DNA of 64,000 nucleotides from Ruminococcus difficilis (GCF_016680995.1 NZ_JAEQMG010000145.1:34514-98513); one strand, 5' to 3'. Shown: positions 14,997 to 24,516, counted from the stretch's first letter. The notes: generated by a model from the sequence alone, not told the origin. Numbers and translations are program-made.

Positions 14997-17288
14997 TTAA
15001 TATTGCGCTACCAATGACAGACCGGTGTAATGCCAGCCGCTCACGGTGTGTACTTTTGTGAATCTCTTTGATAGTTCAACGCCGAACTTGGTGTTCGACA
15101 TGTGATATTCATTATTGCTCTCTGCCCACTCTGAATAGGCGGCATAGAGCGTTTTTGCCGCTACGGAGCCGCTTTCGTTGCAGCAGTCATTGATAAACGC
15201 TGAGATCACGTCCATCTCGCGGCGGTACTCTCTCACACTCTCGAGTACGGCGCGTGGCATCTTCAAGCCCTCCTTCTGCCACAGCATGCAGCCGTCGACG
15301 ATCCACTTAAAGATAGCGGTCATCTCCGCTTTGAGCTTATACGGCAGGTTTTTATCGATCTTGTCATCGTCGACCGCTACCGTGAAGGGGATCATATGGA
15401 TGCGGCGCCAGATGCCGGTATCGGTACCGCGGATGATCGGTTTGTGGTTAGTCGCCATCCACAGTTTGAACTCCGGCTTGAACTCAAACTCCTCGCTATA
15501 CAGCTTGCGTGCGGTGACGGTATCATCGCCGGTGAGCTGCTTGAGTAATCCTTCATTGATGCGGACGCCCTCATTCGGCTCCACACTGGTGACCAGACGC
15601 GCACCCTTGAGCCGGGCGATATCGCTGTTGATCGCCGAGCCTGCGTTATTGCGCACCATGATCGTCTCGGGCTGGATATTGGCGGCATAATCACCGAAGA
15701 CGTCGCGGACGACGTCAAGGAAAGTGCTCTTGCCGTTCTTACCGGTACCGTACAGAAAAAAGGCGCACTGCTCGGCGGTGGATCCCGTGAGGCTGTATCC
15801 GAGCGCCTTCTGAATGTAACGGATCAGATCTTTGTCTCCGTTGAAGGTTTCGTTGAGAAAATTGATCCAGCGCGGACAGTCGGCGGCGGAGCTGATATCC
15901 ACCGAGGTGATCTTGGTAAAATATTTCTCCGGGTCATGCTCGCTGAGATCTCCCGTTCTCAGATCGATGATACCGCTGGGCGTATTCAGCGCCATGCGGT
16001 ACTTGTCCATCTGCGCCGGCAGGATCGGAACATGATGCTGCACCTCGCTGAGCATTGCCTTCTTGCTCTTGTTTGATCGACTGGTTTTCATATGCTTTTG
16101 AAAATCCTTCTGCATGTCGGTGCCTTCATCGGCGTCCGTCTGGGCGTAGGCCTTCAACTCCGCCGCCATCGCTTCTACCGCGCGATCCGCCATGCGCTCG
16201 GCGGCGCCGATGATATCAACACACCACTTCTGCGTATTGTAGTAGTACCACTTCTTCTCCGTATAGCAGTAGCGGATCTCACCGCCGAACAGGTCGACAA
16301 AGCGCTCCGCATTGCCCATATCATCAAAGGAATAGAGCTTGATACGCGGATCCTCATCGGTTTGACCTCCGTCGCCGATCGTCAGAGAATAATCATCCTC
16401 CTTTGAGGAAGGCGAATAACATGTGCGCGTGTCGGCGATGGCGCGGGCGATGGTGATCGCGCCGTAGGTGGTGCCCTTCTGCTTACGATCCCACTTCTCG
16501 CGCATCAGTCCCGACGATCGGAAGAGCGCGTCCATCTTCTCGGCGTCACAGCCGCACCAGAACGCGAGCATATTGCAGAACGCGAGATCCGCTTCACTGT
16601 GCGAGCCGTATGCGGAGAGATCGCCCTCATACAACGCACGGAAGGCGCCGCCGTTCTTTGCGTTCATCGCTGCTGAAAGGATATCGTTGACGGTTGCGAG
16701 CGAATAGACAGGATGACGCACGGGCGCCGCGGATGGTTCTCGCCCCGCGCCGATATACTTGGCATGAAGAGGCTTTATGCTCTCGGTGCAGTCAGCGATA
16801 TTCATGTACTCGGAGCAGTAATCGCCCGTCATGACGAAGAACCGTCCGGAGTCGTACATCTCAAAGCCGCCGAAGGAGTGTTTTTTCTTTCTGCCGCCCT
16901 TCGGCAGCTTGCCGCGACAGATGATATGGATACCGGTACCCGACTGAGAGTATTCGGTATAGCTCTGTAAGGTGTTAACAAATTCGGAGATGATACCGTT
17001 TTCTCCGTTTCGGTACCGCTCCAGCTCCTCGGGCATATCGTCGATATCCACACCGAAGCAACCCGAGCCGCTGAACATAAAGCCGAGACCGGTATATTGC
17101 GATGAAGCCGCAAGCGCTGTATCAAAATCCGCCCATGTATCGGGGTTATTTGACATAGCAAAGCCGCCCGTTCGCGGATTGACGGGCTTTTTGCTGATAC
17201 CGCTGTGGGAGCGCTCATCGGGCTCTGCGATCCAGCATACCCAGTTGGGGAGCTTCTTCAGCTCCCCGGGAATAGCGTTATAATTCAT
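14997..17288 (-). CDS. Primase/D5-type SF3 helicase replication protein
   Basis: 763 residues from the ATG at 17288. The N-terminal part is an archaeo-eukaryotic primase-like module: GFMFSGSGCFGVDIDD gives the acidic pair, and SQSGTGIHIICRGKLP the conserved H. The C-terminal part is a D5_N plus SF3 helicase: Walker A GTGKNGKST, Walker B-like RLVTSVEPNEG, and MATNHKPIIRGTDTGIWRRI with the sensor Asn and arginine finger. Together they initiate and unwind phage DNA. It is the likely main replication protein, as no DNA polymerase is seen in the window. Upstream genes encode an ssDNA-binding protein and nuclease in the same transcript. Confidence 0.9.
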   Translation of the reverse strand: MNYNAIPGELKKLPNWVCWIAEPDERSHSGISKKPVNPRTGGFAMSNNPDTWADFDTALAASSQYTGLGFMFSGSGCFGVDIDDMPEELERYRNGENGIISEFVNTLQSYTEYSQSGTGIHIICRGKLPKGGRKKKHSFGGFEMYDSGRFFVMTGDYCSEYMNIADCTESIKPLHAKYIGAGREPSAAPVRHPVYSLATVNDILSAAMNAKNGGAFRALYEGDLSAYGSHSEADLAFCNMLAFWCGCDAEKMDALFRSSGLMREKWDRKQKGTTYGAITIARAIADTRTCYSPSSKEDDYSLTIGDGGQTDEDPRIKLYSFDDMGNAERFVDLFGGEIRYCYTEKKWYYYNTQKWCVDIIGAAERMADRAVEAMAAELKAYAQTDADEGTDMQKDFQKHMKTSRSNKSKKAMLSEVQHHVPILPAQMDKYRMALNTPSGIIDLRTGDLSEHDPEKYFTKITSVDISSAADCPRWINFLNETFNGDKDLIRYIQKALGYSLTGSTAEQCAFFLYGTGKNGKSTFLDVVRDVFGDYAANIQPETIMVRNNAGSAINSDIARLKGARLVTSVEPNEGVRINEGLLKQLTGDDTVTARKLYSEEFEFKPEFKLWMATNHKPIIRGTDTGIWRRIHMIPFTVAVDDDKIDKNLPYKLKAEMTAIFKWIVDGCMLWQKEGLKMPRAVLESVREYRREMDVISAFINDCCNESGSVAAKTLYAAYSEWAESNNEYHMSNTKFGVELSKRFTKVHTVSGWHYTGLSLVAQY

Positions 17289-17300
17289 GTACCCCACACC

Positions 17301-17867
17301 TTAGAACGGGAGATCGTCGTCGTCGCCCGCTGCTTGAGCTGCCGCCGCCTGTGTTGCCGGTGTATCGGCATAGGTCGTCTGCTGCGCCGCGGGAGCAAAG
17401 CCGTCGGGGTTGACGTCTGGCTTCTTCTTCATTACGTGCTTGACCTCAGGATAGTCGGTCGGATTGAACCAGGCGATCGCCTCACGTTTGTTGCCGTTGT
17501 ACTCGTCATGTACAACGTGTGCGCGGACAGGCTTACCGATCAGCTCCTGCAGGAAGTCGGAAAGGCTCTCGTAATTTTTTCCGTTGGGTAGGCCTGCCGC
17601 CTTGCCAAGCGCCATAACCTGTCCGAAGCCGTAACCGTTGACCTGCAGATCGGCGGCAGTCGGCTCTTTGCGCTTCCAAAGTGTATGGAAAAGATATCCG
17701 TTCTGATATGACTGATCAACATCGTTTCGGATAACGAGATTCAGATTCAAATGGAGCTTGCCTCCTTTGCTCTGCTTTTCCTCTGCTTTGACGATCAGCA
17801 CTTCGTAATCGCCCTCGGGCTTGAGACCGCCCTGTGATGCTTTTGAATAATCATTAGTAAATCCCAT
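17301..17867 (-). CDS. DUF669-like single-stranded DNA-binding protein
   Basis: 188 residues. Begins MGFTNDYSKASQGGLKPEGD and contains GGKLHLNLNLVIRNDVDQSY, matching DUF669-type phage proteins with an OB-fold. The end is an Ala/Gln-rich linker and the acidic tip GDDDDLPF, which is exactly the kind of tail that SSB proteins use to bind partners. It sits next to the primase/helicase and a nuclease, consistent with a replication/recombination role. Confidence 0.75.
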   Translation of the reverse strand: MGFTNDYSKASQGGLKPEGDYEVLIVKAEEKQSKGGKLHLNLNLVIRNDVDQSYQNGYLFHTLWKRKEPTAADLQVNGYGFGQVMALGKAAGLPNGKNYESLSDFLQELIGKPVRAHVVHDEYNGNKREAIAWFNPTDYPEVKHVMKKKPDVNPDGFAPAAQQTTYADTPATQAAAAQAAGDDDDLPF

Positions 17868-17869
17868 AG

Positions 17870-18226
17870 TTAATTCCTTTCTTTTGTAATAAGTTGAACC
17901 GCGTCTTTCACGCTGCGGCAGATACCCGCTACAGCGCCGTATTCGCGCATTTTGTTGATGAAATTTCTTTGCTGTTTCGTCGGTCTGCCTGTCGGCGTCT
18001 TGACCTCGATAAAGACAGCTTTGCCGTCAGAGATTCTCACACCGGACAAATCGGAATACCCCTCCGGGAGACCCTCGATTTTGCGAATGTTTATCAGAAT
18101 ATTTTGTTTGTATATCTTTGAATAGATGACCTTACCCTGCCAGAAATCTCCGGCATTGGTTCGGAAAAGAACACAATCGGGTGTATTCAACCTGATTTCG
18201 TTCTGGATACGGTGTTCCTCTGTCAA
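17870..18226 (-). CDS. VRR-NUC domain nuclease
   Basis: 118 residues, a stand-alone VRR-NUC module. The catalytic PD-(D/E)XK core is visible as SDLSGVRISDGKAVFIEVKT with Asp, Glu and Lys, followed by the family signature GRPTKQQRNFINKMREYGAV. Such phage proteins are thought to act as Holliday-junction or flap nucleases. It overlaps the helicase gene by 4 bases and is followed 2 bases later by the ssDNA-binding protein gene. Confidence 0.85.
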   Translation of the reverse strand: MTEEHRIQNEIRLNTPDCVLFRTNAGDFWQGKVIYSKIYKQNILINIRKIEGLPEGYSDLSGVRISDGKAVFIEVKTPTGRPTKQQRNFINKMREYGAVAGICRSVKDAVQLITKERN

Positions 18227-19557
18227 GCGATCATTCCTCTCAATCGAGCCTGATAATACGCCCAGCCGGGTTTATAGCCGCGGCGTTTGGCATAGCTGAG
18301 CAGTTCATCGTAGGTGTGGCAATCATCGGGCGTATCGAAATCGAGCTTGAAGCCCTCGATCCGTATCAGCTCCGCATCCTCATCGGAGGTCAGCTTTCGC
18401 GTTCGCTTGGGAAGCGGAGCGCCGCAATGCGGGCAGCATCCGTTCTCGGCGTTTTCTCGCGCGAAGGTAAAGAAGCACTCCGGACACATGACGACGCTCT
18501 CGCTGTTTTCTTTCTCAGTTTGGATCCGTTTATGCTCCTTTTTGGCGAGCGTCCACTCACGATCGTCGTCGGGCATACCGTGCCGGGCGTAGTTGCCCAC
18601 ATGGTCGATAATGATCGCGCGCTTATCCTTGCGATACCGCATACAGCGCATGCTTTGTTGGATGTACAGTGTCAGACTGTGGGTCGGGCGCAGCAGGATT
18701 GAGCACTCACAATCAGGAACGTCGAAGCCTTCGGATATCAGATCGACGTTGCAAAGGATCGTGATCTCACCCTTGCGGAAAGCGCTGATGATACGGTCAC
18801 GCTCGTTTTTTGGAGTATCACCATCGATGTGCTTGGCGCGGATACCGGCGTCACAGAACGCCGCGGCGGTCGCCTTGCTGTGTTTGATCGAAGCACAGTA
18901 GCAGATCGCCTTCTTCTCGTTTGCGAGCTTGCGATAATAGGCGATCACATCACCGAACACCTTATTCTGAATCATCGCCTTGTCGATATCAGACTGCACA
19001 TACTCGCCGCGGCGCGTATGCAGACCGGTCAGATCCGCTACCGACGGCGCATAATAGTCATACGGCGCGAGGAACCCGTTTGCGATCAACCACTTGGTCG
19101 ACTTGCCGATAATCAGTTTGTCATTAACGTCACCGAGGCCGTCACCGTTGAGCCGAACGGGCGTAGCGGTCACTCCCACACGCGGAACATCGGAAAAATG
19201 CTCATAGATACGCTTATAAGAGGTCGCCAGACTGTGGTGATTCTCGTCGGTGATGATCAACGCCGGCTTCGGTATCTTTTTCAGTCGCCGGGTGATTGTC
19301 TGTACCATGCCGACGAAGCAAAGATCCATCAGCACACCCCATCGGGCAAAGGTCGCCGTGATCTGATCGACCAGCTCCTTGCGGTGAACGAGAAACAGCA
19401 CACGCTTACCGTTGAAGGTTGTCCGACGGGCGATCTCGGCGACGATACAGGATTTACCGCCGCCGCACCCGAGGACGATACACGGAGCGCGATACCCTTC
19501 GTGCCATGCGCTCCGCACATCCTCAACCAGATCATTCTGATACGGACGAAGCGGCAT
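18223..19557 (-). CDS. SF2 DNA helicase (DEAD/DEAH, ResIII-like)
   Basis: 444 residues. Motif I is GCGGGKS near residue 32, motif II DENH in ALIITDENHHS, motif III GVTATPVRLNGD, and motif VI DHVGNYARHG/QSMRCMRYRKDKR in the second RecA domain. A zinc ribbon follows at about residue 365 (CPECFF ... CCPHCGAP). The start follows GGAGG by 9 bases and lies inside the end of the upstream ATPase gene. It probably works with the Sak4-like ATPase, SSB and VRR nuclease in recombination-dependent replication. Confidence 0.88.
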   Translation of the reverse strand: MPLRPYQNDLVEDVRSAWHEGYRAPCIVLGCGGGKSCIVAEIARRTTFNGKRVLFLVHRKELVDQITATFARWGVLMDLCFVGMVQTITRRLKKIPKPALIITDENHHSLATSYKRIYEHFSDVPRVGVTATPVRLNGDGLGDVNDKLIIGKSTKWLIANGFLAPYDYYAPSVADLTGLHTRRGEYVQSDIDKAMIQNKVFGDVIAYYRKLANEKKAICYCASIKHSKATAAAFCDAGIRAKHIDGDTPKNERDRIISAFRKGEITILCNVDLISEGFDVPDCECSILLRPTHSLTLYIQQSMRCMRYRKDKRAIIIDHVGNYARHGMPDDDREWTLAKKEHKRIQTEKENSESVVMCPECFFTFARENAENGCCPHCGAPLPKRTRKLTSDEDAELIRIEGFKLDFDTPDDCHTYDELLSYAKRRGYKPGWAYYQARLRGMIA

Positions 19558-20428
19558 TGTTCACAGCCTCCTTGCGTCTGCGGTTCTCAGCCGATGCGCA
19601 CGGCATACAAAGCTGTCTGCCGTAGTTCTTGATCGTGCCGGTGACGATCTGATCGACCGAGCGTTTTCCGTCACTCATAATGACCTTGCCGCAGTCGGCG
19701 CAGCGCGGCAGCTCTACACCACTGTTCAGCCAGTCGCCGAGCTGTTTGCCGAGCTCCGCGTCGATAACGCCCGACCAACGATCGAGGAAGGTGGTGTCCT
19801 TTGATAATGTCGCGTTGTGCTGTCGGTCTATCTGGAACACGATGTCGAACTCATACTCGGTATTGTCGCGCTGGACGGGAGCCAGTCCGATCTTGACGGG
19901 CTTCATCCTGCCGCGGTCGTCCTCTTCCATCGCGTAAGCCATCTTGGCACGCATCGTCGTGATCGTGTGACATTCAACGGACAGGATGGTATTGACCAGA
20001 CTGTTCTGGATCTTGCCGGCTTCACTCCACGCGGTATAGCTGTTTTTATCGTTCCTTGAGGCGATCTTATCCTTGATATCCAGCACGCCGCCTTCGTTGT
20101 CCCACGCGTGAGAGAAGCTGTCGATGATCACGCAGCCGTCCTCTCCTACCGACTGCGCCGCCGAGGTGACATAATCGATATAGCGCTCGGGGCTGTAAGG
20201 CGGATCAAGCCTCTGATACAGGAACTTGCCGATTCCGTACTCCTTGCGCTCGGCATAGAATCTGGCGCGGCCGTGCTCGGTGTCGATGATGGCGACCTTG
20301 TTCCAGTCGCCGGTCAGGCCGTAGGCGAGCAGCAGTGACGACAGGGTCTTGCCCGAGCCGCTCGGTCCGGTGACCGCGATGCGCGCCTTTGACTTCGCGC
20401 GCGATGCGGGTTCAAATACGATACTCAT
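19532..20428 (-). CDS. Sak4-like RecA-fold ATPase with C-terminal zinc ribbon
   Basis: 298 residues. Walker A is GPSGSGKT at residues 21-28, Walker B is GCVIIDSFSHAW, and the segment VAIIDTEHGRARFY is the usual AAA_24/Sak4 neighbourhood. Family members anneal single strands or act as reduced RecA proteins with the phage SSB. Beyond residue 235 there is an added zinc ribbon (CADCGKVI ... CMPC). It overlaps the helicase gene by 26 bases. Sak4 together with Gp157 and DUF669 is a frequent phage recombination set, which supports the call. Confidence 0.82.
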   Translation of the reverse strand: MSIVFEPASRAKSKARIAVTGPSGSGKTLSSLLLAYGLTGDWNKVAIIDTEHGRARFYAERKEYGIGKFLYQRLDPPYSPERYIDYVTSAAQSVGEDGCVIIDSFSHAWDNEGGVLDIKDKIASRNDKNSYTAWSEAGKIQNSLVNTILSVECHTITTMRAKMAYAMEEDDRGRMKPVKIGLAPVQRDNTEYEFDIVFQIDRQHNATLSKDTTFLDRWSGVIDAELGKQLGDWLNSGVELPRCADCGKVIMSDGKRSVDQIVTGTIKNYGRQLCMPCASAENRRRKEAVNNAASSVSE

Positions 20429-20438
20429 GTTTTCCTCC

Positions 20439-21029
20439 TTATTTGATGATCAGGCTCTCTGTGCGGTCAAGATGGACATACGGCAAAGATTCACCGGCCT
20501 GGATCAGCCTTTTTGTTTCTGCTTTTTTAATGTCGGGCAGCTTGACCTTCAGGAGCATATTTGCATTCTCCTGCGCCCATCGGATGAATCCAAGTTCATC
20601 ATCGACGATAACGCTCTCCGGATTTTTACGGATTGTCAGACGTGCGCGAGGCATATCGATCTTCTTGACGCCGATCGCGTTCATAGATTTGATCAGGTGC
20701 TTTTTGAGCCTGTCGGCACGCTGTTCGATAACCATTCGACGTGCTTTCAGCGTCTTTTCTTCATCGTGCATCGCCGCGGCTTCGATATAGAGTGATTTCA
20801 AATAAACTGCGATGTTTTCAGCTTTATCGTTGAACTCAGCTTCCAAGCCGACCAGCGTGTCAAACCACGCTGAGCGCAATTTTTCACGGAACGCTTCGAG
20901 ATCCTCGATGATTTCGCCGTTACCGTCAATATACCGCCCGAATTCATCTGTATCGGGAATGTAATTATCAATTTCATCGAAACGGTCAAATAGTTCGTTG
21001 AATTGTTCAGTCATTTGATATAGTTCCAT
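20439..21029 (-). CDS. Siphovirus Gp157-like protein
   Basis: 196 residues matching the Gp157 family: an N-terminal helical part, a long charged helix around residues 75-110 (EEKTLKARRMVIEQRADRLK), and a C-terminal IDMPRARLTIRKNPESVIV with LIQAGESLPYVHL. In Streptococcus thermophilus phages Gp157 was linked to phage resistance; in genomes it travels with Sak4-like ATPases and SSBs, as here. It is translated in the same operon 10 bases from the ATPase gene. Confidence 0.85.
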   Translation of the reverse strand: MELYQMTEQFNELFDRFDEIDNYIPDTDEFGRYIDGNGEIIEDLEAFREKLRSAWFDTLVGLEAEFNDKAENIAVYLKSLYIEAAAMHDEEKTLKARRMVIEQRADRLKKHLIKSMNAIGVKKIDMPRARLTIRKNPESVIVDDELGFIRWAQENANMLLKVKLPDIKKAETKRLIQAGESLPYVHLDRTESLIIK

Positions 21030-21036
21030 AGGCGCC

Positions 21037-21972
21037 TCACATATCCCGGTTGGCGTTTGAAAACGAGCTGATCAACGCGCTGATCTTGCCGCGGAAGAAT
21101 TCCAGATGATCAGGCGATTGCGCCGCAAAGGCGATCATTCGATAAAACGCATCATAGGCGGCGGAGTAGTACGCCTTGAATACCTGTTTATCATCCTGCT
21201 GCGCAGGCTGGGCAGCTTGACGGAGCTTTTCCTCATATTCCGCCTTCTGCGCATCGAGCTGCTTCTGCATTTCGATACGGTTCTTCTCATGAAGTTGGCG
21301 GATGTCGCGCAGGTGTTCCTCCTGCAGCTGATCGACTTGCTTTTCTGAGGTACGCTCCAGATTCTTGATGGTCTCCTTAAGCTGGCGGACGTCATCGGAA
21401 GGCTCGGCGGCGGCAACGTCGATCGGACGGGAGCGGAGCTCCTTGATCTCGTTGCGGAGCTCAATATTTTGATCGTCGATATCTTTCAGCGTACCCTTTA
21501 TCTTGCGGATCTCATGATCACGATCATCGAGATCCTCCTCGAGGTGTTCTTTATCGATGTTGAGCTTGTCATTAATGACCTTTAGCTTTTTGATCTCCGC
21601 CTCCAACTCCTTGACGGTCATGTCGCTGACGTCGTTCGCGGCGGTGATCTTTTGCTGATCAGCCTCCGAGAGTGTGGATAAGAGATAGAGCTTTGAAACT
21701 CCAAAATGTTTCGACGTCGAAACATTTTCGGGACTTATATTTTCTATAATAGAAATATATTTATGAGCATTTGTGCGGGTCATGCCAAATTCGGTTCCGC
21801 AATAATCCTCAAAATTTTGATAACCCAGCTCCTTATAGAGCTTGCCGTCGCGCATCTCCTTGAGCCCGTTGCACATATCCCACAGATTGGTTTGCACCAG
21901 CTGAGCGGATACCATGATCCGATTGTGCAGATCAAGCGCTTTGGCGTGCTGAGCGGTGATTTCGTTTGTCAT
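21037..21972 (-). CDS. Coiled-coil DNA-interaction protein (DUF3102-like N-terminus)
   Basis: 311 residues. Residues 1-100 contain a helix-turn-helix-like region, FEDYCGTEFGMTRTNAHKYI, resembling the ParB/DUF3102-type sites used by small DNA-binding proteins. Residues 120-250 form an extended coiled coil (EAEIKKLKVINDKLNIDKEH and onward). The C-terminal 60 residues are helical. It overlaps pcfJ by 41 bases. Function unknown; binding of DNA and self-association are reasonable inferences. Confidence 0.6.
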   Translation of the reverse strand: MTNEITAQHAKALDLHNRIMVSAQLVQTNLWDMCNGLKEMRDGKLYKELGYQNFEDYCGTEFGMTRTNAHKYISIIENISPENVSTSKHFGVSKLYLLSTLSEADQQKITAANDVSDMTVKELEAEIKKLKVINDKLNIDKEHLEEDLDDRDHEIRKIKGTLKDIDDQNIELRNEIKELRSRPIDVAAAEPSDDVRQLKETIKNLERTSEKQVDQLQEEHLRDIRQLHEKNRIEMQKQLDAQKAEYEEKLRQAAQPAQQDDKQVFKAYYSAAYDAFYRMIAFAAQSPDHLEFFRGKISALISSFSNANRDM

Positions 21973-23266
21973 GTATTACCTCCTGTAAGTATTGTTCATA
22001 ATGCTTTTCGAATGTCTTTATCTTCGATGGCTTCGGATTGCCGGCACGGTTATTCGCATAACCATAGCACTGCTTAATCTTACCTGTTTTATCGATTTCC
22101 ATTGTGTAATACGGAATATCCGGCTGATCGACTTGACGCAGAAACAGGATAGTGACCTGTCCCTTTGCGTGACGTTCGGCGTATCCGCCGACACAATGCT
22201 TCAGCGCGGAACCTTCGTCAGCGATCTCTTGGATACTCTTCGGCTGTCGGACGATCAGACCTCGGTATGTGAATTCGAGGCGGCTACGCTCCTCATAGTG
22301 TTTTTGAAAAGCTTCACATAGTTCTTTTGTTTCTTCTGCTTTGATCAGCGACGTCAATCGAGCGTGCATTACGAAGAAATCTCGCGGCATATTGATTGCC
22401 GTATCGTAAAGATCGTATCCAAGCTGAATACATTGATCGAGATAGTCATTATAGAGTCGGTGATCGATATTATTCTCGCTGAGATAGCGTGTCAAACGAA
22501 GAATCGACAGACCGGTCGCTTCCGCGTGTTTTTTTGCAGATTGATATGCCGAACCATAAGCATATGCAATATTGATCAGATCCTCCGGTTTAGCTTTCGG
22601 GAATACCTCACGGTATTTAAGGTAAGACAGATACGCGTTCTCCCTGCCTTGCAGCAGCTTGAATTCAGTTCGATTCAAATGAAGCATTTTCAACAAATTG
22701 TTGGTTTTGAGATCAACGTGCTCATCAACTCCGACATACTCGGCGTTATCCCAATAACTGTATCTGTACTGCTGCTCAACAATCAGATGATCATATCCTG
22801 TTTTCTCAAGATACTCAATATTTGGATGTCGAACGAAGAATCGCATATATTGCATCGGAAACAGACGGTGACAATGAATTGAGCAATAGCGCATATCGGA
22901 TTCTTTTAGCGCATTTGCGTTGAGAATACAGTAGGAATTATCAAAAGAATATGGATATGCCGGATCGGCAAAGCGCGGCTCTCTGAACTTTGTCGCAGGA
23001 CGCCATCTATCGGTCCATGTATCGTATATATACCTCACGCAGCCGTCCTTGGCGAACACATACCGCTGACGTTCGATGAGTCTGCCCTCGATCGGACAAT
23101 CTGTCTTCCGGCTGTATCGGTGAAAGCAACGCACAAAAAGCTCATGACCATTGGTAAGGAACACACAGAAATTCGCATATCCTTGTCCGTCACGCATTTG
23201 AGTCTCACATTTCGCCGGCACCGGCGGGAACGCGTACATCAGCGCTTCTTTTCGTTCTTTCCTCAT
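21932..23266 (-). CDS. PcfJ-like protein
   Basis: 444 residues. The C-terminal third carries the PcfJ signature EGSALKHCVGGYAERHAKGQ followed by TILFLRQ and YTMEIDKTGKIKQCYGYANN. PcfJ was named from the enterococcal pCF10 plasmid and is common in Firmicute phages and plasmids, usually directly after a PcfK gene, as here. The biochemical role is not known. The N-terminal region has several Cys/His (CSIHCHR) but no recognised domain. Confidence 0.82.
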   Translation of the reverse strand: MRKERKEALMYAFPPVPAKCETQMRDGQGYANFCVFLTNGHELFVRCFHRYSRKTDCPIEGRLIERQRYVFAKDGCVRYIYDTWTDRWRPATKFREPRFADPAYPYSFDNSYCILNANALKESDMRYCSIHCHRLFPMQYMRFFVRHPNIEYLEKTGYDHLIVEQQYRYSYWDNAEYVGVDEHVDLKTNNLLKMLHLNRTEFKLLQGRENAYLSYLKYREVFPKAKPEDLINIAYAYGSAYQSAKKHAEATGLSILRLTRYLSENNIDHRLYNDYLDQCIQLGYDLYDTAINMPRDFFVMHARLTSLIKAEETKELCEAFQKHYEERSRLEFTYRGLIVRQPKSIQEIADEGSALKHCVGGYAERHAKGQVTILFLRQVDQPDIPYYTMEIDKTGKIKQCYGYANNRAGNPKPSKIKTFEKHYEQYLQEVIHDKRNHRSARQSA

Positions 23267-23272
23267 AGCCGA

Positions 23273-23762
23273 TCACCAGTCCATCAGATCCATCAGACTG
23301 TCCATGCCGACCTCGATCTGCTGCGGTTTTGCAGAGACGTCGTTCAGCACACCGTCTCCGACGTCGATCAGCATCTTAAAGGTTACGGTTGCGCCGGCAA
23401 AATAAAACTGCACCGCGCGCTTGTAGGCTTCGAGATCGGAGATCCCGGTCGTAACGCCCTTCGCCACTGCCTTCATGCAATCCTCGAGGGTCTTGTCCGA
23501 CTGGCAGATCGCCTGTGCGAATTCGGCGTTCTGTTCACAGAAACAGCACAGGGCATTGAGGACGTCGCTGTGCATGATCCGACCGTGACGGTCATAGTTG
23601 ACTGCGCGATCCTCTTTTTGCAAGCGCTCGATCGCCGCCGCGATGATTTGAGCCCCAGACATATTGACAATGTTGATCGGCTCGGCTATAATAGATTTAG
23701 AAGATTTTTTCTTTGCCGCTGTGGAGTTGCCGCTCCCGGCGGTTTTTTTCTTTTTTACTCAT
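23273..23762 (-). CDS. PcfK-like protein, with an apparent frameshift near its start
   Basis: The main part (23273-23662, 129 residues from MSGAQIIAAAIERLQKEDRA) matches PcfK and precedes pcfJ as usual. The frame is open further upstream and encodes a Lys/Ala/Ser linker, but has no start codon there. A well-placed ATG at 23762 (GGAG 6 bases upstream) opens MSKKEK and then runs out of frame. Removing one A from the A7 run at 23743-23749 joins MSKKEK to TAGSGN and gives one continuous protein of about 162 residues. Either the gene is shifted by one base, the sequence has a homopolymer error, or translation starts at the internal ATG. Confidence 0.65.
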
Positions 23763-23919
23763 GGTTTTCTCCTTTCATGTCGTATTCTTCCTCAGTGGTT
23801 TCCTCCGGCTGGTCAAACAGCACCGAAATAAAATCTTTGACGTTTCTCCGGATAAAACCGAAGAGCAGTAACAGAATAACGGCGCCGCCGATCGCGGGCA
23901 GGATGTACTGCTGGATCAT
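23755..23919 (-). CDS. 54-residue single-span membrane protein
   Basis: ATG at 23919 in an ATGA overlap with the helix-turn-helix gene, AGGAG 10 bases upstream. It reads MIQQYILPAIGGAVILLLLF then GFIRRNVKDFISVLFDQPEE and an acidic end. One transmembrane helix near the N-terminus, basic stop-transfer, acidic cytoplasmic tail. Its stop overlaps the MSKKEK start of pcfK. Function unknown. Confidence 0.6.
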   Translation of the reverse strand: MIQQYILPAIGGAVILLLLFGFIRRNVKDFISVLFDQPEETTEEEYDMKGENHE

Positions 23920-24125
23920 TCGATCTCAACTCCTTTCATGAATTCTTCACAAGAGATGTGGAACACGTTCAGTAGTTTGAGAAAAGCAGGCAGCTGCGGT
24001 AAGCTCGTGTTACTCTCCCATGCGCATATAGTGCTTTGACTGCAATTCAAAGATTGGGCGAGCTCCTCGCGCGTCATAAACTTTTTATACAGCCGAATCT
24101 CTTTGATCCTCTCTCCTATTGTCAC
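23916..24125 (-). CDS. XRE-family helix-turn-helix protein
   Basis: 69 residues from the GTG at 24125, 8 bases after GGGAGG. Typical XRE fold: TIGERIKEIRLYKKFMTREE, LAQSLNCSQSTICAWESNTS and LPALLKLLNVF-like helix 5 (PQLPAFLKLLNVFHIS). The recognition helix is SQSTICAWES. It is the second small regulator on the lytic-direction transcript and could control early genes. Operator unknown. Confidence 0.75.
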   Translation of the reverse strand: MTIGERIKEIRLYKKFMTREELAQSLNCSQSTICAWESNTSLPQLPAFLKLLNVFHISCEEFMKGVEIE

Positions 24126-24516
24126 CGGTCGCACCTCCCGTCATTTTCTTGTAGCGATCGCTTTGGCGCGATCCGGGGCGGATATTGCTCCGGGCAGGCT
24201 TGTCCGCTTTCAAGCTGAGATCTGTCTCGAACTTATTGAGCCTGTCCTCAAATCCGTCGACCTTATTCAGCGCGTCGCTGACCCGCCGCCACATGTGATA
24301 ATCGGCGCGCTCCTTCTTCATCTCGGCTCTGATGATCCACACGATGCTGATCGCAACGATCACATAGAACAGCAGCGCAGGGGCGATCTGCTTATAAAAC
24401 AGTGCTGTATCGCCCGCCATCGTCGCCGCGATGCTGACCAGAAACGGCGGGATCAGCTTAGCGGGGTTCGGGATATACTCTTCGGGTGCGGTATCATGCT
24501 GTTTGTTTTCGTTCAT
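24085..24516 (-). CDS. Membrane protein of unknown function
   Basis: 143 residues from the ATG at 24516 (AGGAGTGTCAAA). Two closely spaced hydrophobic segments, about residues 22-41 and 46-62 (APALLFYVIVAISIVWII), then a charged helical domain with coiled-coil character (ALNKVDGFEDRLNKFETDLS). The arrangement is a little like a holin, but the position in the early region argues against lysis. Overlaps the helix-turn-helix gene by about 40 bases. Confidence 0.5.
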   Translation of the reverse strand: MNENKQHDTAPEEYIPNPAKLIPPFLVSIAATMAGDTALFYKQIAPALLFYVIVAISIVWIIRAEMKKERADYHMWRRVSDALNKVDGFEDRLNKFETDLSLKADKPARSNIRPGSRQSDRYKKMTGGATGDNRREDQRDSAV

